Below the pieces are notes generated by a model. It did no database searches. It was not told the DNA's origin and was given only the letters and a program-made list of their open reading frames with translations. From the NCBI RefSeq assembly GCF_019278525.1, contig NZ_CP058986.1:1391001-1455000 (forward strand): a stretch of DNA of 64,000 bases, in the 5' to 3' direction. The position numbers and the translations under genes were made by a program. Source of the stretch: Polaribacter sp. HaHaR_3_91 (lineage in GTDB: Bacteria > Bacteroidota > Bacteroidia > Flavobacteriales > Flavobacteriaceae). Below, in pieces: positions 46,321 through 57,099 of this stretch. Position 1 is the first letter of the stretch. Every line of letters starts with the position of its first letter.

Positions 46321-47703
46321 TTATTCTTTAATTATTTTCTTAGAGATATGTAATCCGTTTGCAAACGTAAAGTTGATAAAATATACTCCAGAATGCAATG
46401 CACCTATTCGAATGTTTTGATTTTCGCCTACGTTATTCATTTTTTTCTGAATCAATTGCTTTCCAGAAATATCACTAATAAACACGTTATAGTCTTCATT
46501 ATTGTAGGTAACATCAAAATATAAAATATCCTGAGTTGGGTTTGGAAATAGTTTGATGTCAAAATTGTTTGTAGAGATATCATCGATACTTAAAGTACTA
46601 GAATTGATATTCCAAAGTGTCGTAGAAAAATGTACGGTTTCATGATTGTCAACTTTAAGTAATGTAGTTTTATCTTCAATAGTTGCTAGTAGTTGATTAT
46701 TTTCACTCGTTAAATCTTCTTTTGAAATAGAGACCGTATAGTCTTCACTATTTATTACTGTTCCGTTTAAAGTCCATGAAATGTCTAAGGTGTTTGGAAG
46801 TGGATTTATAGTGTTTATTGTAAAATCTATAGGTGTAGATAAATCTATAGAACCTGTATTTTGTGGTGAATAGTTTTCTATTACCGAAGTTAAAGAGTGT
46901 ATTTGCTCTATAGTTCCCTCTGTACAAACTGAACAAAAAGGACTATTTAAAGATTCCATTTTACAATTTTGATGAGGCTTATACCAGCTTGCAGCCGTTC
47001 CGGATGTGCCATGCGGATAAATGCCAACTCCATTTAGGTTCATCCAATTTTTCCATTTTACATTTGTAGGGTTCGTCTCTTGGGTCATGTTTATGCCTTC
47101 TCTTACATAAATATCTCCGGGGTAATATTCATCAATAAGATTTGCAAAAGAGTGTCCTAGTTCATGTATAGCAATTTGGTTAGCTGACGCATGTAAGGAT
47201 GCTACTGCAATTTCACCACCACTACCACCATAATACGGACTGTTTACTAACACTAAAACAATGTCGTAATTAGGGAAATTATTAGCTAAAACAGTGTTTA
47301 CTTTAGCGTTGTTAGCAACCAAAAGTCGATGAACGTCATATGCATCAAAAGTCGATTCAAAATAATTATCTATAGTAGCTGCAGGTTGATTGTTAGAAGT
47401 AGCTTCATCTGATGCTGTACGAGGGTGTTTTGCGCCACTCTCATTAGATGGTACTTTTATGGCATGCACATTAAAATAATTTTTATATTCTTTATAAGGT
47501 GTTTCTGCAAATAGAGCATTTGAAAAATTAGTAGCATCTGTTATAAATTGATTCAGTTCTGTACTTTGATATCCGTCTGATAGAATTACAACATTAATTC
47601 TACTATCATTAGAGCCAGATTGTGTAATTGTTGTTACATCAAAAGTTTGTGCGGTAACAGATGCGCACAAAAATAGAATAGATAAGAGTAGTGTTTTTTT
47701 CAT
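46321..47703 (-). CDS. M64-family metallopeptidase with type IX secretion signal
   Basis: A 460-aa secreted zinc protease of the IgA-peptidase M64 family. After a signal peptide ending VTAQ (about residue 19), the catalytic domain runs to about residue 280 with HELGH at 180-184 followed by LIDEYY. A beta-domain follows. The last 75 residues form a type A type IX secretion sorting domain (LFPNPTQDILYFDV, then SGKQLIQKK and GVYFINF). It should be exported by the T9SS and attached to or released from the surface. The start ATG overlaps the stop of the upstream lipoprotein gene (ATGA). Substrate unknown. Confidence 0.88.
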   Translation of the reverse strand: MKKTLLLSILFLCASVTAQTFDVTTITQSGSNDSRINVVILSDGYQSTELNQFITDATNFSNALFAETPYKEYKNYFNVHAIKVPSNESGAKHPRTASDEATSNNQPAATIDNYFESTFDAYDVHRLLVANNAKVNTVLANNFPNYDIVLVLVNSPYYGGSGGEIAVASLHASANQIAIHELGHSFANLIDEYYPGDIYVREGINMTQETNPTNVKWKNWMNLNGVGIYPHGTSGTAASWYKPHQNCKMESLNSPFCSVCTEGTIEQIHSLTSVIENYSPQNTGSIDLSTPIDFTINTINPLPNTLDISWTLNGTVINSEDYTVSISKEDLTSENNQLLATIEDKTTLLKVDNHETVHFSTTLWNINSSTLSIDDISTNNFDIKLFPNPTQDILYFDVTYNNEDYNVFISDISGKQLIQKKMNNVGENQNIRIGALHSGVYFINFTFANGLHISKKIIKE

Positions 47704-48170
47704 AATTGTATTTTTAAAAGACTGTTATTGGTTTCTCTTAGTAATTTAAGTGTTATAAATTTTGTTTGTGGTTTTAAATCCATTCGAATAGATAGGGTAG
47801 TGCTGTCTAATTCGATTGTTTTTCGACTTAATTTACCAGAATCATCTGCGTACTCGAAGTTTTTTATTAATGGATTTTCTATCTGAATACTATCAATAGC
47901 TACAGAATTTACATCTTGTTGAATACAGATTAAATCTCCAGGACTACTACTAGTTCTTTTTTTGAAATTCTTTTTAAGACTTCCTGCTGTAATTATTTTA
48001 TCAATAAAAGTAAGTTCTATATTTTTATCCTTAGAAACTTTATAAGTTAAGAAAATAATTTGAGAGTCTATAGGTTTAGTTTCCTTAATGGTAGAATTGT
48101 TCGTAGTATTCTTTTTTATAGAAGTACAACTTGCTAAAACTAGAAATAAAAGTAAGTAAATAGATTTCAT
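47700..48170 (-). CDS. Small lipoprotein of unknown function
   Basis: A 156-aa lipoprotein with lipobox LVLASC (Cys about residue 15) and a Ser/Thr/Asn/Lys-rich stretch, then a mostly beta-strand domain. No family is recognised. Its stop overlaps the start of the M64 peptidase by ATGA, so the two are translationally coupled and may act together, for instance as tether, inhibitor or chaperone. That link is inferred from gene order only. Confidence 0.75.
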   Translation of the reverse strand: MKSIYLLLFLVLASCTSIKKNTTNNSTIKETKPIDSQIIFLTYKVSKDKNIELTFIDKIITAGSLKKNFKKRTSSSPGDLICIQQDVNSVAIDSIQIENPLIKNFEYADDSGKLSRKTIELDSTTLSIRMDLKPQTKFITLKLLRETNNSLLKIQL

Positions 48171-48240
48171 TTTAATTATAAATAAGCAAAGTTAGCCTAT
48201 TTCAATTAAAAGACAATAGAGAGTAAAATGTTCTTTTATA

Positions 48241-48274
48241 GAAAAAAGAAATCCCAAACTTTCGTTTGGGATTT
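48241..48274 (-). terminator. Terminator of clpC
   Basis: AAATCCCAAAC (48249-48259) pairs with GTTTGGGATTT (48264-48274) around a 4-base loop. On the minus strand it runs into T-rich sequence, 10 bp past the clpC stop. Confidence 0.8.
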
Positions 48275-48283
48275 TTATAGTTT

Positions 48284-50848
48284 TTAAGATTCCTTTTCGG
48301 TCTCTGTCCTTGTTTCAGGTTTCTTTTCACCTTTTTCAATGGTAATGGTGAGTTTGTTTTCCTTCTCATCCAAATCCATATTTATAGTGTCACCTTCATA
48401 GAGTTTAGAGTTTACAATTTCTTCTGCTAAAGCATCTTCAATGTATTTCTGTATAGCTCTTTTAAGTGGTCTTGCTCCATATTTTTTATCAAAACCTTTG
48501 TCTGCAATGTAATCTTTTGCTTTTTCGCTTAAATTTAAAGTGTAGCCTAAATCTGATATTCTATGTAATAATTTATCTAACTCGATATCTATAATTTTAT
48601 GAATATCATCTCTTTCTAAAGCGTTAAATACAATTACGTCGTCTATTCTGTTTAAAAACTCCGGAGCAAAAGACTTCTTTAAAGCACCTTCTAGTACGGA
48701 TTTTGCGTGTTCATCTGCTTGTGCTGCTTTAGTAGCTGTACCAAAACCTACACCACCACCAAAGTCTTTTAATTGACGTGCACCAATGTTAGAAGTCATA
48801 ATAATTATGGTATTTCTAAAATCGATTTTTCTACCTAAACTATCGGTAATGTGACCGTCATCTAAAATTTGTAGCAACATATTAAACACATCTGGATGCG
48901 CTTTTTCTATCTCGTCTAACAAAACTACAGAATATGGTTTTCTTCTCACTTTTTCAGTTAACTGTCCGCCTTCTTCATAACCAACATATCCTGGAGGCGC
49001 TCCAATTAAACGAGAGATAGCAAACTTCTCCATGTATTCACTCATGTCAATTCTAATTAAAGAATCGTCAGAATCAAATAATTCACGAGCTAAAACTTTA
49101 GCTAATTGTGTTTTACCAACACCAGTTTGTCCTAAGAAAATAAAAGAACCAATTGGTTTGTTAGGGTCTTTTAACCCAACTCTATTACGCTGTATTGCTT
49201 TTACTACTTTGGTAACCGCTTCATTTTGTCCAATTACTTTTCCTTTAATTAAGGCAGGTAATTCGTGTAATCTATTAGTTTCTGCTTCTGCAACTCTATT
49301 TACAGGAATTCCTGTCATCATAGAAACAACTTCTGCAACATTATCTTCAGTTACAATTTCTCTATTTAATTTAGAATCTTCTTCCCATTGGTTTTGAGCA
49401 GAATTTAAAGCAGCTTCCATGTTTTTTTCATCGTCACGTAACTTAGCAGCTTCTTCATATTTCTGTCCGTTTACAGCTTTGGTTTTTTGATCTCTAATAA
49501 TTTCTAACTTAGATTCTAACTCTAAAACTTGTTGCGGAACAACGATGTTTGTAATATGAATTCTAGATCCGGCCTCATCTAAAGCATCAATAGCTTTGTC
49601 TGGTAGGTATCTATCGGTCATGTATCTGTTTGTTAATTTTACACAAGCTTCAATAGCATCATCTGTATAATTTACATGGTGATGTTCTTCATATTTATTT
49701 TTTATATTTTGTAAAATCTGTATTGTTTCTTCAACTGAAGTTGGATCTACAATTACCTTTTGAAAACGACGTTCTAACGCGCCATCTTTTTCGATATTCG
49801 TTCTAAATTCATCCAACGTAGTTGCACCAATACATTGTATTTCTCCTCTAGCTAAAGCAGGTTTTAGCATATTAGATGCATCTAAAGAACCGGTTGCTCC
49901 ACCAGCACCAACAATGGTGTGAATTTCATCTATAAAAAGAATGATATCATCATTTTTTTCAAGTTCATTCATTAAGGCTTTCATGCGTTCTTCAAACTGA
50001 CCACGGTATTTTGTGCCAGCAACTAAGCTTGCTAAATCTAAAGAAACAATACGTTTGTCAAATAAAATTCTTGACACTTTTCTTTCAATAATTCGCAAAG
50101 CTAAACCTTCTGCAATGGCAGATTTACCAACACCTGGTTCTCCAATTAACATTGGATTGTTTTTCTTTCTACGACTTAAAATTTGAGAAACTCGTTCTAT
50201 TTCTTTTTGTCTACCAACTACCGGATCTAATTTTCCTTTTTCTGCTAAATCTGTTAAATCTCTACCGAAATTATCTAATACCGGAGTCTTCGATTTTTTT
50301 ACAGTTTTTCCCTTTTGAGGTTGGTCAAAAGGATTCGATCTTTCTGAAGCAAATTCATCATCAGAAGGCGTTTCTGCAATAGGGTTTGTCGGTAAATCTA
50401 TATCATCTACATGTAGTTGTTTGTAAAGCGTTTTAGCTTCATCATAATTTACATGGTATTTGTGAATTAACTTTGTAGTTGGGTCGTTTTCATTTCTTAA
50501 AATACAAAGTAATAAATGTGCCGTATCTATAGATTCGCTCTGATATAATTTAGCTTCTAAAAAAGTTGTTTTTAAGGCTTTTTCAGCTTGTCTTGTTAAT
50601 CGTAAACTCGGCTTATCTGTGCTTTCTGTAAACGTTGGGGTTACAGGGTTTAATTGTTCTAATTTTTTACGCAATAAAACAAAATCAACATCAAATGCTG
50701 TTAATATTTCTATTGCTTTTCCTTCTCCTTGTCTTATTAAACCTAGTAAAAGATGTTCTGTTCCAATAAATTCTTGCCCTAAACGTAGCGCTTCTTCTTT
50801 ACTGAAAGTAATTACATCTCTAACCTTTGGTGAAAAATTATCGTCCAT
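48284..50848 (-). CDS. clpC: ATP-dependent Clp protease ATP-binding subunit ClpC
   Basis: An 854-aa Hsp100 unfoldase that feeds ClpP. Two N-terminal Clp repeats (about residues 1-150) precede AAA-1 (Walker [10 protein letters not shown]). An M-domain with a UVR-like segment ([16 protein letters not shown]) follows. AAA-2 has [12 protein letters not shown] and the Walker [19 protein letters not shown] in AAA-2 fits the ClpP-binding loop. The C-terminal tail is acidic/Lys-rich. It diverges from gyrA across a 274-bp gap. Confidence 0.97.
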   Translation of the reverse strand: MDDNFSPKVRDVITFSKEEALRLGQEFIGTEHLLLGLIRQGEGKAIEILTAFDVDFVLLRKKLEQLNPVTPTFTESTDKPSLRLTRQAEKALKTTFLEAKLYQSESIDTAHLLLCILRNENDPTTKLIHKYHVNYDEAKTLYKQLHVDDIDLPTNPIAETPSDDEFASERSNPFDQPQKGKTVKKSKTPVLDNFGRDLTDLAEKGKLDPVVGRQKEIERVSQILSRRKKNNPMLIGEPGVGKSAIAEGLALRIIERKVSRILFDKRIVSLDLASLVAGTKYRGQFEERMKALMNELEKNDDIILFIDEIHTIVGAGGATGSLDASNMLKPALARGEIQCIGATTLDEFRTNIEKDGALERRFQKVIVDPTSVEETIQILQNIKNKYEEHHHVNYTDDAIEACVKLTNRYMTDRYLPDKAIDALDEAGSRIHITNIVVPQQVLELESKLEIIRDQKTKAVNGQKYEEAAKLRDDEKNMEAALNSAQNQWEEDSKLNREIVTEDNVAEVVSMMTGIPVNRVAEAETNRLHELPALIKGKVIGQNEAVTKVVKAIQRNRVGLKDPNKPIGSFIFLGQTGVGKTQLAKVLARELFDSDDSLIRIDMSEYMEKFAISRLIGAPPGYVGYEEGGQLTEKVRRKPYSVVLLDEIEKAHPDVFNMLLQILDDGHITDSLGRKIDFRNTIIIMTSNIGARQLKDFGGGVGFGTATKAAQADEHAKSVLEGALKKSFAPEFLNRIDDVIVFNALERDDIHKIIDIELDKLLHRISDLGYTLNLSEKAKDYIADKGFDKKYGARPLKRAIQKYIEDALAEEIVNSKLYEGDTINMDLDEKENKLTITIEKGEKKPETRTETEKES

Positions 50849-51122
50849 ATTTCTATCTGTCTATTATTGATGTGTTGTAAATTTAGTCCTTTTTTTTGTA
50901 GATAATTACAAAAAAGATGCCAATGCTAAAAAAACTGACAGTTTGACTAAGATACCAAGGTAGAAAACTCTTGTAAATCAAGCAAATAAATTCTTGTTAA
51001 AAATTATGAAATAATGTTGATAACTCTACTGAATTACAAGTGCTAAAACCTTTGTAAAAACAAGTAAAAATAGTAACTTGCCTTGTTTTAAAAAAATGAC
51101 GTAAAATTAATCAAATATAAAT

Positions 51123-53654
51123 ATGGCAGACGGAGAAAAGTTAATTCCGATTAACATTGAAGAACAGATGAAAGCTGCGTACATCGATTACTCGATGTCA
51201 GTAATTGTTTCAAGAGCATTACCAGATGTAAGAGATGGTTTAAAGCCAGTTCATAGAAGGGTTTTGTTTGGTATGCACGAGTTAGGGATTAAAGCTACAG
51301 GTTCATATAAGAAATCCGCAAGAATTGTTGGGGAAGTTTTAGGTAAGTATCACCCACATGGAGATACTTCTGTATATGATTCTATGGTACGTATGGCACA
51401 AAGTTGGAGTGTACGTTATATGATGGTAGATGGTCAAGGGAACTTTGGTTCTGTAGATGGAGATTCGCCAGCAGCAATGCGTTATACTGAGGTTCGAATG
51501 CAAAAAATATCAGAAGACATGTTGGCTGATATTGAAAAAGAAACTGTAGATCATCGATTAAATTTTGATGATACTTTGCAAGAACCAACCGTTTTACCAA
51601 CTCGTATTCCTAATTTATTAGTAAACGGAGCTTCTGGTATTGCAGTAGGTATGGCAACAAATATGGCACCACATAACTTAACAGAAGTTATAAATGGTAC
51701 CATGGCATATATTGATAATAGAGATATTGAGATCGATGAATTAATGCAGCACATTACCGCACCAGATTTTCCTACAGGAGGAATTATCTATGGTTATGAT
51801 GGTGTAAGAGATGCATTTCATACAGGTCGTGGACGTATTGTAATGCGTGCTAAAGCTATTATTGAAGAGGTTAAAGGACGTGAGTGCATTGTTATTACAG
51901 AAATCCCTTACCAAGTGAATAAAGCAGAAATGATTAAAAAAACTGCTGATCTTGTAAATGAAAAAAAATTAGAAGGAATTGCGAATATTCGTGATGAGTC
52001 TGATAGAAACGGAATGCGTATTGTGTACATTTTAAAACGTGATGCAATACCTAACATCGTTTTAAATAAATTATTTAAGTACACACAGTTACAAACTTCT
52101 TTTAGTGTTAATAATATTGCTTTGGTTAATGGTAGACCAGAACAATTAAACTTAAAAGAGTTAATTCATTATTTTGTAGAACATAGACATGAAGTAATTG
52201 TTCGTAGAACTGAGTTTTTACTTAAAAAAGCAGAAGCTAGAGCACATATCTTAGAAGGATTAATTATTGCTTCGGATAATATAGATGAAGTAATTAAAAT
52301 TATTAGAGCTTCTAATAATGCAGATGAAGCTAGAGAAAGTTTAATTGAGCGTTTTGAGTTGTCTGAAATTCAAGCGAAAGCAATTGTAGAAATGCGTTTG
52401 CGTCAATTAACAGGACTAGAGCAAGATAAATTACGTGCTGAGTATGATGAAATTATGTTAACCATCACTGATTTAAAAGATATTTTAGCAAACGAACCAA
52501 GACGATACGATATTATAAAAGAAGAATTAGCACTTATTAAAGATAAATATGGTGATGAGCGTAGATCTGTAATAGAGTTTGCTGGTGGAGATATGCGTAT
52601 AGAAGATATGATACCTGATACGAAAGTTGTGGTTACTATTTCTAACGCAGGATATTTAAAACGTACAAACTTAGAAGAATATAAGGTTCAGAATAGAGGA
52701 GGTAGAGGTCAAAAAGGTGCAACTACAAGAAATGAAGATTTCTTAGAGCATTTATTTGTTGGTACAAACCACCAATATATGATGTTCTTTACTCAAAAAG
52801 GAAAAGTATTCTGGATGCGAGTATATGAAATTCCAGAAGGTGGTAAAAACACCAAAGGTAGAGCAATGCAAAACCTTATTAATATAGAGCAAGATGATAG
52901 TGTAAAGGCATTTTTAGTAACTCAAGATTTAAAAGATGAAGAGTATGTAAATAACCATTATGTTATTATGGCAACAAAGAAAGGTCAGGTTAAAAAGACT
53001 TCTTTGGAGCAGTATTCTAGACCAAGAACAAATGGTATTAATGCAATTACTATTAAGGATGGAGATGAATTGTTAGAAGCAAAGTTAACTACTGGAGACA
53101 GTCAAGTAATGTTAGCATTAGCGTCTGGTAAATCTATTCGTTTCGAAGAAGCAAAAACGCGCCCAATGGGAAGAACTGCTTCTGGAGTAAGAGGTATTAC
53201 TTTACAGCATGAAAATGATGAAGTAATAGGTATGGTTGCTGTAAATGATATGGAGAGCAATATACTTGTAGTTTCTGAAAAAGGGTACGGTAAACGTTCT
53301 AAATTAGAAGATTATAGAATTACCAATAGAGGTGGTAAAGGTGTTAAAACTTTAAATATTTCTGAAAAAACAGGTAATTTAGTAGCTATTAAAAATGTAG
53401 ATGATTCTAACGATTTAATGATTATCAATAAATCTGGATTAACGATTAGAATGGCTGTAGAAGATTTAAGAGTAATGGGACGTGCAACGCAAGGAGTTCG
53501 TTTAATTAATATTAAAGATTCAGATAGTATTGCTGCAGTTGCTAAAGTTGCTCATGAAGAAGAGGTCGTAGAAGAGCTTGAAGGAGATGAACTTGAAGGC
53601 GAAACAGAGAATGGCACGGAAATTGAAAATGATTCAAATGAAAATCAAGAATAA
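51123..53654 (+). CDS. gyrA: DNA gyrase subunit A
   Basis: An 843-aa topoisomerase II subunit that cuts and rejoins DNA for negative supercoiling. Catalytic Tyr121 is in AMRYTEVRM. The quinolone-pocket region [16 protein letters not shown] has Thr82 where E. coli has Ser83, and Asp86 for its Asp87. The C-terminal beta-pinwheel carries the GyrA box QNRGGRG (about residue 525-531) and repeats like [13 protein letters not shown] and [13 protein letters not shown]. An acidic tail closes the protein. The TPR-protein gene follows 22 bp later. Confidence 0.98.
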   Translation: MADGEKLIPINIEEQMKAAYIDYSMSVIVSRALPDVRDGLKPVHRRVLFGMHELGIKATGSYKKSARIVGEVLGKYHPHGDTSVYDSMVRMAQSWSVRYMMVDGQGNFGSVDGDSPAAMRYTEVRMQKISEDMLADIEKETVDHRLNFDDTLQEPTVLPTRIPNLLVNGASGIAVGMATNMAPHNLTEVINGTMAYIDNRDIEIDELMQHITAPDFPTGGIIYGYDGVRDAFHTGRGRIVMRAKAIIEEVKGRECIVITEIPYQVNKAEMIKKTADLVNEKKLEGIANIRDESDRNGMRIVYILKRDAIPNIVLNKLFKYTQLQTSFSVNNIALVNGRPEQLNLKELIHYFVEHRHEVIVRRTEFLLKKAEARAHILEGLIIASDNIDEVIKIIRASNNADEARESLIERFELSEIQAKAIVEMRLRQLTGLEQDKLRAEYDEIMLTITDLKDILANEPRRYDIIKEELALIKDKYGDERRSVIEFAGGDMRIEDMIPDTKVVVTISNAGYLKRTNLEEYKVQNRGGRGQKGATTRNEDFLEHLFVGTNHQYMMFFTQKGKVFWMRVYEIPEGGKNTKGRAMQNLINIEQDDSVKAFLVTQDLKDEEYVNNHYVIMATKKGQVKKTSLEQYSRPRTNGINAITIKDGDELLEAKLTTGDSQVMLALASGKSIRFEEAKTRPMGRTASGVRGITLQHENDEVIGMVAVNDMESNILVVSEKGYGKRSKLEDYRITNRGGKGVKTLNISEKTGNLVAIKNVDDSNDLMIINKSGLTIRMAVEDLRVMGRATQGVRLINIKDSDSIAAVAKVAHEEEVVEELEGDELEGETENGTEIENDSNENQE

Positions 53655-53676
53655 CAATAAATTAATAATTAGTAAA

Positions 53677-54921
53677 ATGAAAAATCAAATATTAGCGTTA
53701 ACAGTTGGTTTCTTATCAATAGCTTCTTTTGCGCAAAAAGATGAAATTAAAGCTGCTGAAAAGGCAATAAAAAAAGGTCAATTTAAAGAAGCAAAAGCAG
53801 CATTGGCTGGTTTAGAGGCTACAGAAGATTCAATGGATTCAAAATATAAAGCAAAATATTTCTTTTTAAAGGGATCTGCTTATGGTAAATCGAATGCAGA
53901 GAAAGCGGCGGCAGCTTATAATAAATTAATTGCTTACGAAAAGGAAATAGGGAAGCAGAAATACACTAAGGAAGCAGAGCCTAAGTTAAATGAATTGGTA
54001 CAGTTTGTTTCTAAAAATGCAATTAAAGCATACAACGAGCAAGACTATAAAAATGCAACAAGTGATTTTTATTTAACATACAAATTAAGCCCTAAAGATA
54101 CTTCTTTCTTATATAATGCGGCTTTAAGTTCTTCTTTAGCTAAGGATTATGATGGGGCTTTAAAGTATTATAAAGAGTTACAAGATATTAACTATACAGG
54201 TATTTCAACTCAATATATTGCTGTTAATAAAGAAACAGGTGAAGAGGAAGATTTAGGAACTAAGGCTAATAGAGATGCAATGATTAAGTTTGGGAAATAT
54301 ACAAACCCAAGTGATAAAAATACCGAGTCTAAGCAAGCAGAAATCATTAAAAATATTGGTTACATATACGTAAATCAAGGTAAACCAGAATTGGCTGTTG
54401 AAGCTTTAGAAGAAGCTAGAAAATCTAATCCTAAAGACATCAATTTATTATTAAACCAAGCTCAAATGTACATTGAACTTGAAAAAATGGATAAATTTGG
54501 AGAGTTAATGAAAGAGGCTGTAGAAATTGATCCTACAAACCCAACGTTGTTTTTTAACTTAGGTGTTGTAAATGCTCAGGAAGATCATATTGAAGAAGCA
54601 ATTGGATTTTATGAAAAAGCGATTGAATTAGATCCAGAATACGGAGATGCTTATTTAAATTTAGGAGTTACTATTTTAAATAAAAGAATAGCTGTTATTA
54701 ATGAGATGAATGAGAATTTATCGAATGAAAAGAAATATACAGAATTAGAAGGTGAGTTAAAAGTTATTTGTAAAGAAGCTTTACCTTACATTATTAAAGC
54801 AGATAAGCTTGATAGAACAGAAGGAACTGTAAGTTCTTTATTAAATATTTATGATACTTTAGAGATGACTGCTGAAGCAGATGCTTTAAGACCAGTTTAT
54901 AAAGAGATGAGAGGTCAATAA
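53677..54921 (+). CDS. Exported tetratricopeptide-repeat protein
   Basis: A 414-aa protein with a signal peptide (MKNQILALTVGFLSIASFAQ) and a mature part built of TPR helices. Clear repeats are DTSFLYNAALSSSLAKDYDGALKYYK, cited only by its edges (about residue 140-165), GYIYVNQGKPELAVEALEEA and NLGVVNAQEDHIEEAIGFYEKAIEL. An in-frame ATG at 53578 lies inside gyrA; the one at 53677 gives the signal peptide and is preferred. It probably scaffolds envelope proteins. The gene is co-transcribed with gyrA or nearly so. Confidence 0.88.
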   Translation: MKNQILALTVGFLSIASFAQKDEIKAAEKAIKKGQFKEAKAALAGLEATEDSMDSKYKAKYFFLKGSAYGKSNAEKAAAAYNKLIAYEKEIGKQKYTKEAEPKLNELVQFVSKNAIKAYNEQDYKNATSDFYLTYKLSPKDTSFLYNAALSSSLAKDYDGALKYYKELQDINYTGISTQYIAVNKETGEEEDLGTKANRDAMIKFGKYTNPSDKNTESKQAEIIKNIGYIYVNQGKPELAVEALEEARKSNPKDINLLLNQAQMYIELEKMDKFGELMKEAVEIDPTNPTLFFNLGVVNAQEDHIEEAIGFYEKAIELDPEYGDAYLNLGVTILNKRIAVINEMNENLSNEKKYTELEGELKVICKEALPYIIKADKLDRTEGTVSSLLNIYDTLEMTAEADALRPVYKEMRGQ

Positions 54922-54941
54922 TTAAGACTTTTAATTTTATA

Positions 54942-54980
54942 AAAAAAAACCGAAACTAATTTTAGTTTCGGTTTTTTTTT
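54942..54980. terminator. Bidirectional terminator between the TPR and NlpC/P60 genes
   Basis: CCGAAACTAA (54950-54959) pairs with TTAGTTTCGG (54962-54971). It is flanked by an A9 run on the left and a T9 run on the right, suitable for both convergent genes. Confidence 0.85.
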
Positions 54981-55749
54981 ATATCATTTTTTTTATGATT
55001 CTTAACTTATGTGTATGTTTTTGAAGTTCGGCATTAAAAATACCACTATGATCTAAAGTGTCTATTCTTACTTTGCCATGGGCGTGTATAATATGGTAGT
55101 CACTTAAAATAATACCAACATGAATAATTTCTCCTTCTTCATTATCAAAAAAAGCCAAATCACCAGCTTCACTTTCTTCTATAAAACTTAAAACTTCACC
55201 TTGTGTAGCTTGTTGATTAGCATCTCTTAAAAGTCGGTATCCACAAAGCTTATATACCATTTGTGTAAAACCAGAACAATCAATACCAAAAGGTGTTTTT
55301 CCTCCCCATAAAAAAGGGGTATTTAAATAATTAAAAGCAGTTTGTGCAATTTTATGTTTAGATTCTTCTTCTGATAAAATAGCACCTTCATATGTGTATA
55401 ATTCTGAGTTTATTTGAAGCTTACCTGCATTGTAGAAAGGCAAATTAGATCCTAAAGGAATGGTGGTTAACTCATTTTTACTATTGGTGATAAAATCAAT
55501 CATTTCACCTGAAAAATATTGTTTCTCAGTTTTTAGTTTTGAATAGAAATCAGCAGAGATTTCTGTATACTGTTTATTATCTATAAATCCTTCATAGTTG
55601 TCAAAAGTCAAACGAATTTTACTCCATTCTTTCTGTTTTCCAGTCACTTCAAAAACTTCACCAAATAAAACTTGGCTAGTCATTTCTGATTGGTTTGATT
55701 CTTCTGCTCTTAAAGGAACAATGCTTAAATTACAAATGCCGTATAACAA
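54979..55749 (-). CDS. NlpC/P60-family peptidoglycan hydrolase
   Basis: A 256-aa cell-wall peptidase. Two SH3-like regions (about residues 1-60 and 60-125) precede the NlpC/P60 domain with catalytic Cys in GIDCSGFTQMVYK and His in IIHVGIIL. Such enzymes cut the D-Glu/diaminopimelate bond of muropeptides. The start codon is TTG at 55749 and gives the family-typical LLYGICNLSIVPLR. No signal peptide is obvious, so it may act on recycled muropeptides in the cytoplasm. Confidence 0.88.
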   Translation of the reverse strand: MLYGICNLSIVPLRAEESNQSEMTSQVLFGEVFEVTGKQKEWSKIRLTFDNYEGFIDNKQYTEISADFYSKLKTEKQYFSGEMIDFITNSKNELTTIPLGSNLPFYNAGKLQINSELYTYEGAILSEEESKHKIAQTAFNYLNTPFLWGGKTPFGIDCSGFTQMVYKLCGYRLLRDANQQATQGEVLSFIEESEAGDLAFFDNEEGEIIHVGIILSDYHIIHAHGKVRIDTLDHSGIFNAELQKHTHKLRIIKKMI

Positions 55750-55786
55750 GTTCTGGGTTTTGGTTTTTAATGTTAAATTAAATTTT

Positions 55787-56965
55787 TTACGAAATTCGCT
55801 CTATAACGAATGCACTTGCTCCACCACCACCATTACAAATAGCTGCAGCGCCAATTTTAGCATTATTTTGTTTTAATATAGAAGTTAAAGCAATTACTAT
55901 TCTAGCTCCAGAAACTCCTAACGGATGTCCTAAAGAAACAGCACCACCATTTACATTTACTTTATCATCTGTAATACCTAAAATTTTCATATTTGCTAAA
56001 CCAACAATAGAAAAAGCTTCGTTTAATTCAAAATAATCTACATCACCTATAGAAATATTTGCTTTTGCTAAGGCTTTTGGCAGTGCTTTGGCTGGTGCAG
56101 TTGTAAACCACTCTGGCTCATGTGCCGCATCTGCATAACTAATTACTTTAGCTAGAGGTGTAATGTTTAATTCTTTTGCTTTTTCTGCAGACATTAATAC
56201 TAGTGCAGCGCCACCATCATTAATTGTAGAGGCATTGGCTGCAGTAACAGTTCCGTCTTTTGTAAAAGCAGCTCTTAAGGTTGGAATTTTATCCATTCTT
56301 ACATTGCTGTATTCTTCATCCTCAGAAAAAATAATTGGTTCTCCTCGTCTTTGAGGAATTTCAACAGATACAATTTCATCAGCATATTTTCCATCACTCC
56401 AAGCTTTTGCAGAACGGTTATAAGATTGTATCGCAAATGCATCTTGATCTTCTCTAGAGAAACTATATTCAGTAGCACAAGTATCTGCGCAAACACCCAT
56501 TGCAACATTGTTATAAGCATCTACTAAACCATCTTTTTGAAGTCCATCCTCCATTGTTATAGCTCCAAACTTAGATCCTCTTCTTGCATGTTGGTAGTGC
56601 GGAATAGAACTCATGTTTTCCATACCACCTGCAACAACAATATCAGAATCACCTAAAGCAATGGTTTGTGCTGCTAACATAATAGATTTCATACCAGAAG
56701 CACATACTTTATTTACGGTAGTACAAGGCACTGTATTAGGTATTCCTGCAAAAATGGCCGCTTGTCTTGCAGGCGCCTGACCTAAGCCAGCAGAAACAAC
56801 ATTACCCATAAAAACTTCTTCAACCAAATTAGGGTTTAAGTTTATTTTCTCTAAAGCTCCTTTTATAGCAATTGCCCCTAATTTAGGAGCAGGAATGGTA
56901 GATAAACTTCCCATAAAGCTTCCTATTGGAGTTCTAGCTACAGATACAATTACGACTTCTTTCAT
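55787..56965 (-). CDS. Acetyl-CoA C-acyltransferase (thiolase)
   Basis: A 392-aa thiolase, which condenses two acetyl-CoA or cleaves 3-ketoacyl-CoA. The acyl-accepting Cys88 is in NKVCASGMKS. The His of NEAF and GHPLGVSGAR and the second Cys of AICNGGGGASA are present near the C-terminus. Closest to AtoB/PhaA-type acetyl-CoA acetyltransferases. It stands alone, 37 bp from the NlpC gene on the same strand, and diverges from the PgpH-type gene. Confidence 0.93.
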   Translation of the reverse strand: MKEVVIVSVARTPIGSFMGSLSTIPAPKLGAIAIKGALEKINLNPNLVEEVFMGNVVSAGLGQAPARQAAIFAGIPNTVPCTTVNKVCASGMKSIMLAAQTIALGDSDIVVAGGMENMSSIPHYQHARRGSKFGAITMEDGLQKDGLVDAYNNVAMGVCADTCATEYSFSREDQDAFAIQSYNRSAKAWSDGKYADEIVSVEIPQRRGEPIIFSEDEEYSNVRMDKIPTLRAAFTKDGTVTAANASTINDGGAALVLMSAEKAKELNITPLAKVISYADAAHEPEWFTTAPAKALPKALAKANISIGDVDYFELNEAFSIVGLANMKILGITDDKVNVNGGAVSLGHPLGVSGARIVIALTSILKQNNAKIGAAAICNGGGGASAFVIERIS

Positions 56966-57051
56966 AAATATAGTGTTTATTTTGAGTAAGATTTGTTGTG
57001 CTAAATTAACTATTTTTAATCAATTTAGGTTTTATTATTCAACTTGAATTT

Positions 57052-57080
57052 TTGAGCTTAACTTTTTTATGGTAAGTTTG
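57052..57080 (+). promoter_or_regulatory. Promoter of the PgpH-type gene
   Basis: TTG at 57052-57054, an 18-bp spacer, then TAAGTTTG at 57073-57080. This is an excellent Bacteroidota promoter, 19 bp before the ATG. Confidence 0.75.
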
Positions 57081-57099
57081 TAGTAAGAAGATATGTTCT

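Noticed and set aside
53578..53676. Upstream start of the TPR protein inside gyrA
   Set aside because: It would bury the signal peptide; the ATG at 53677 gives a clean one and a 22-bp gap after gyrA.
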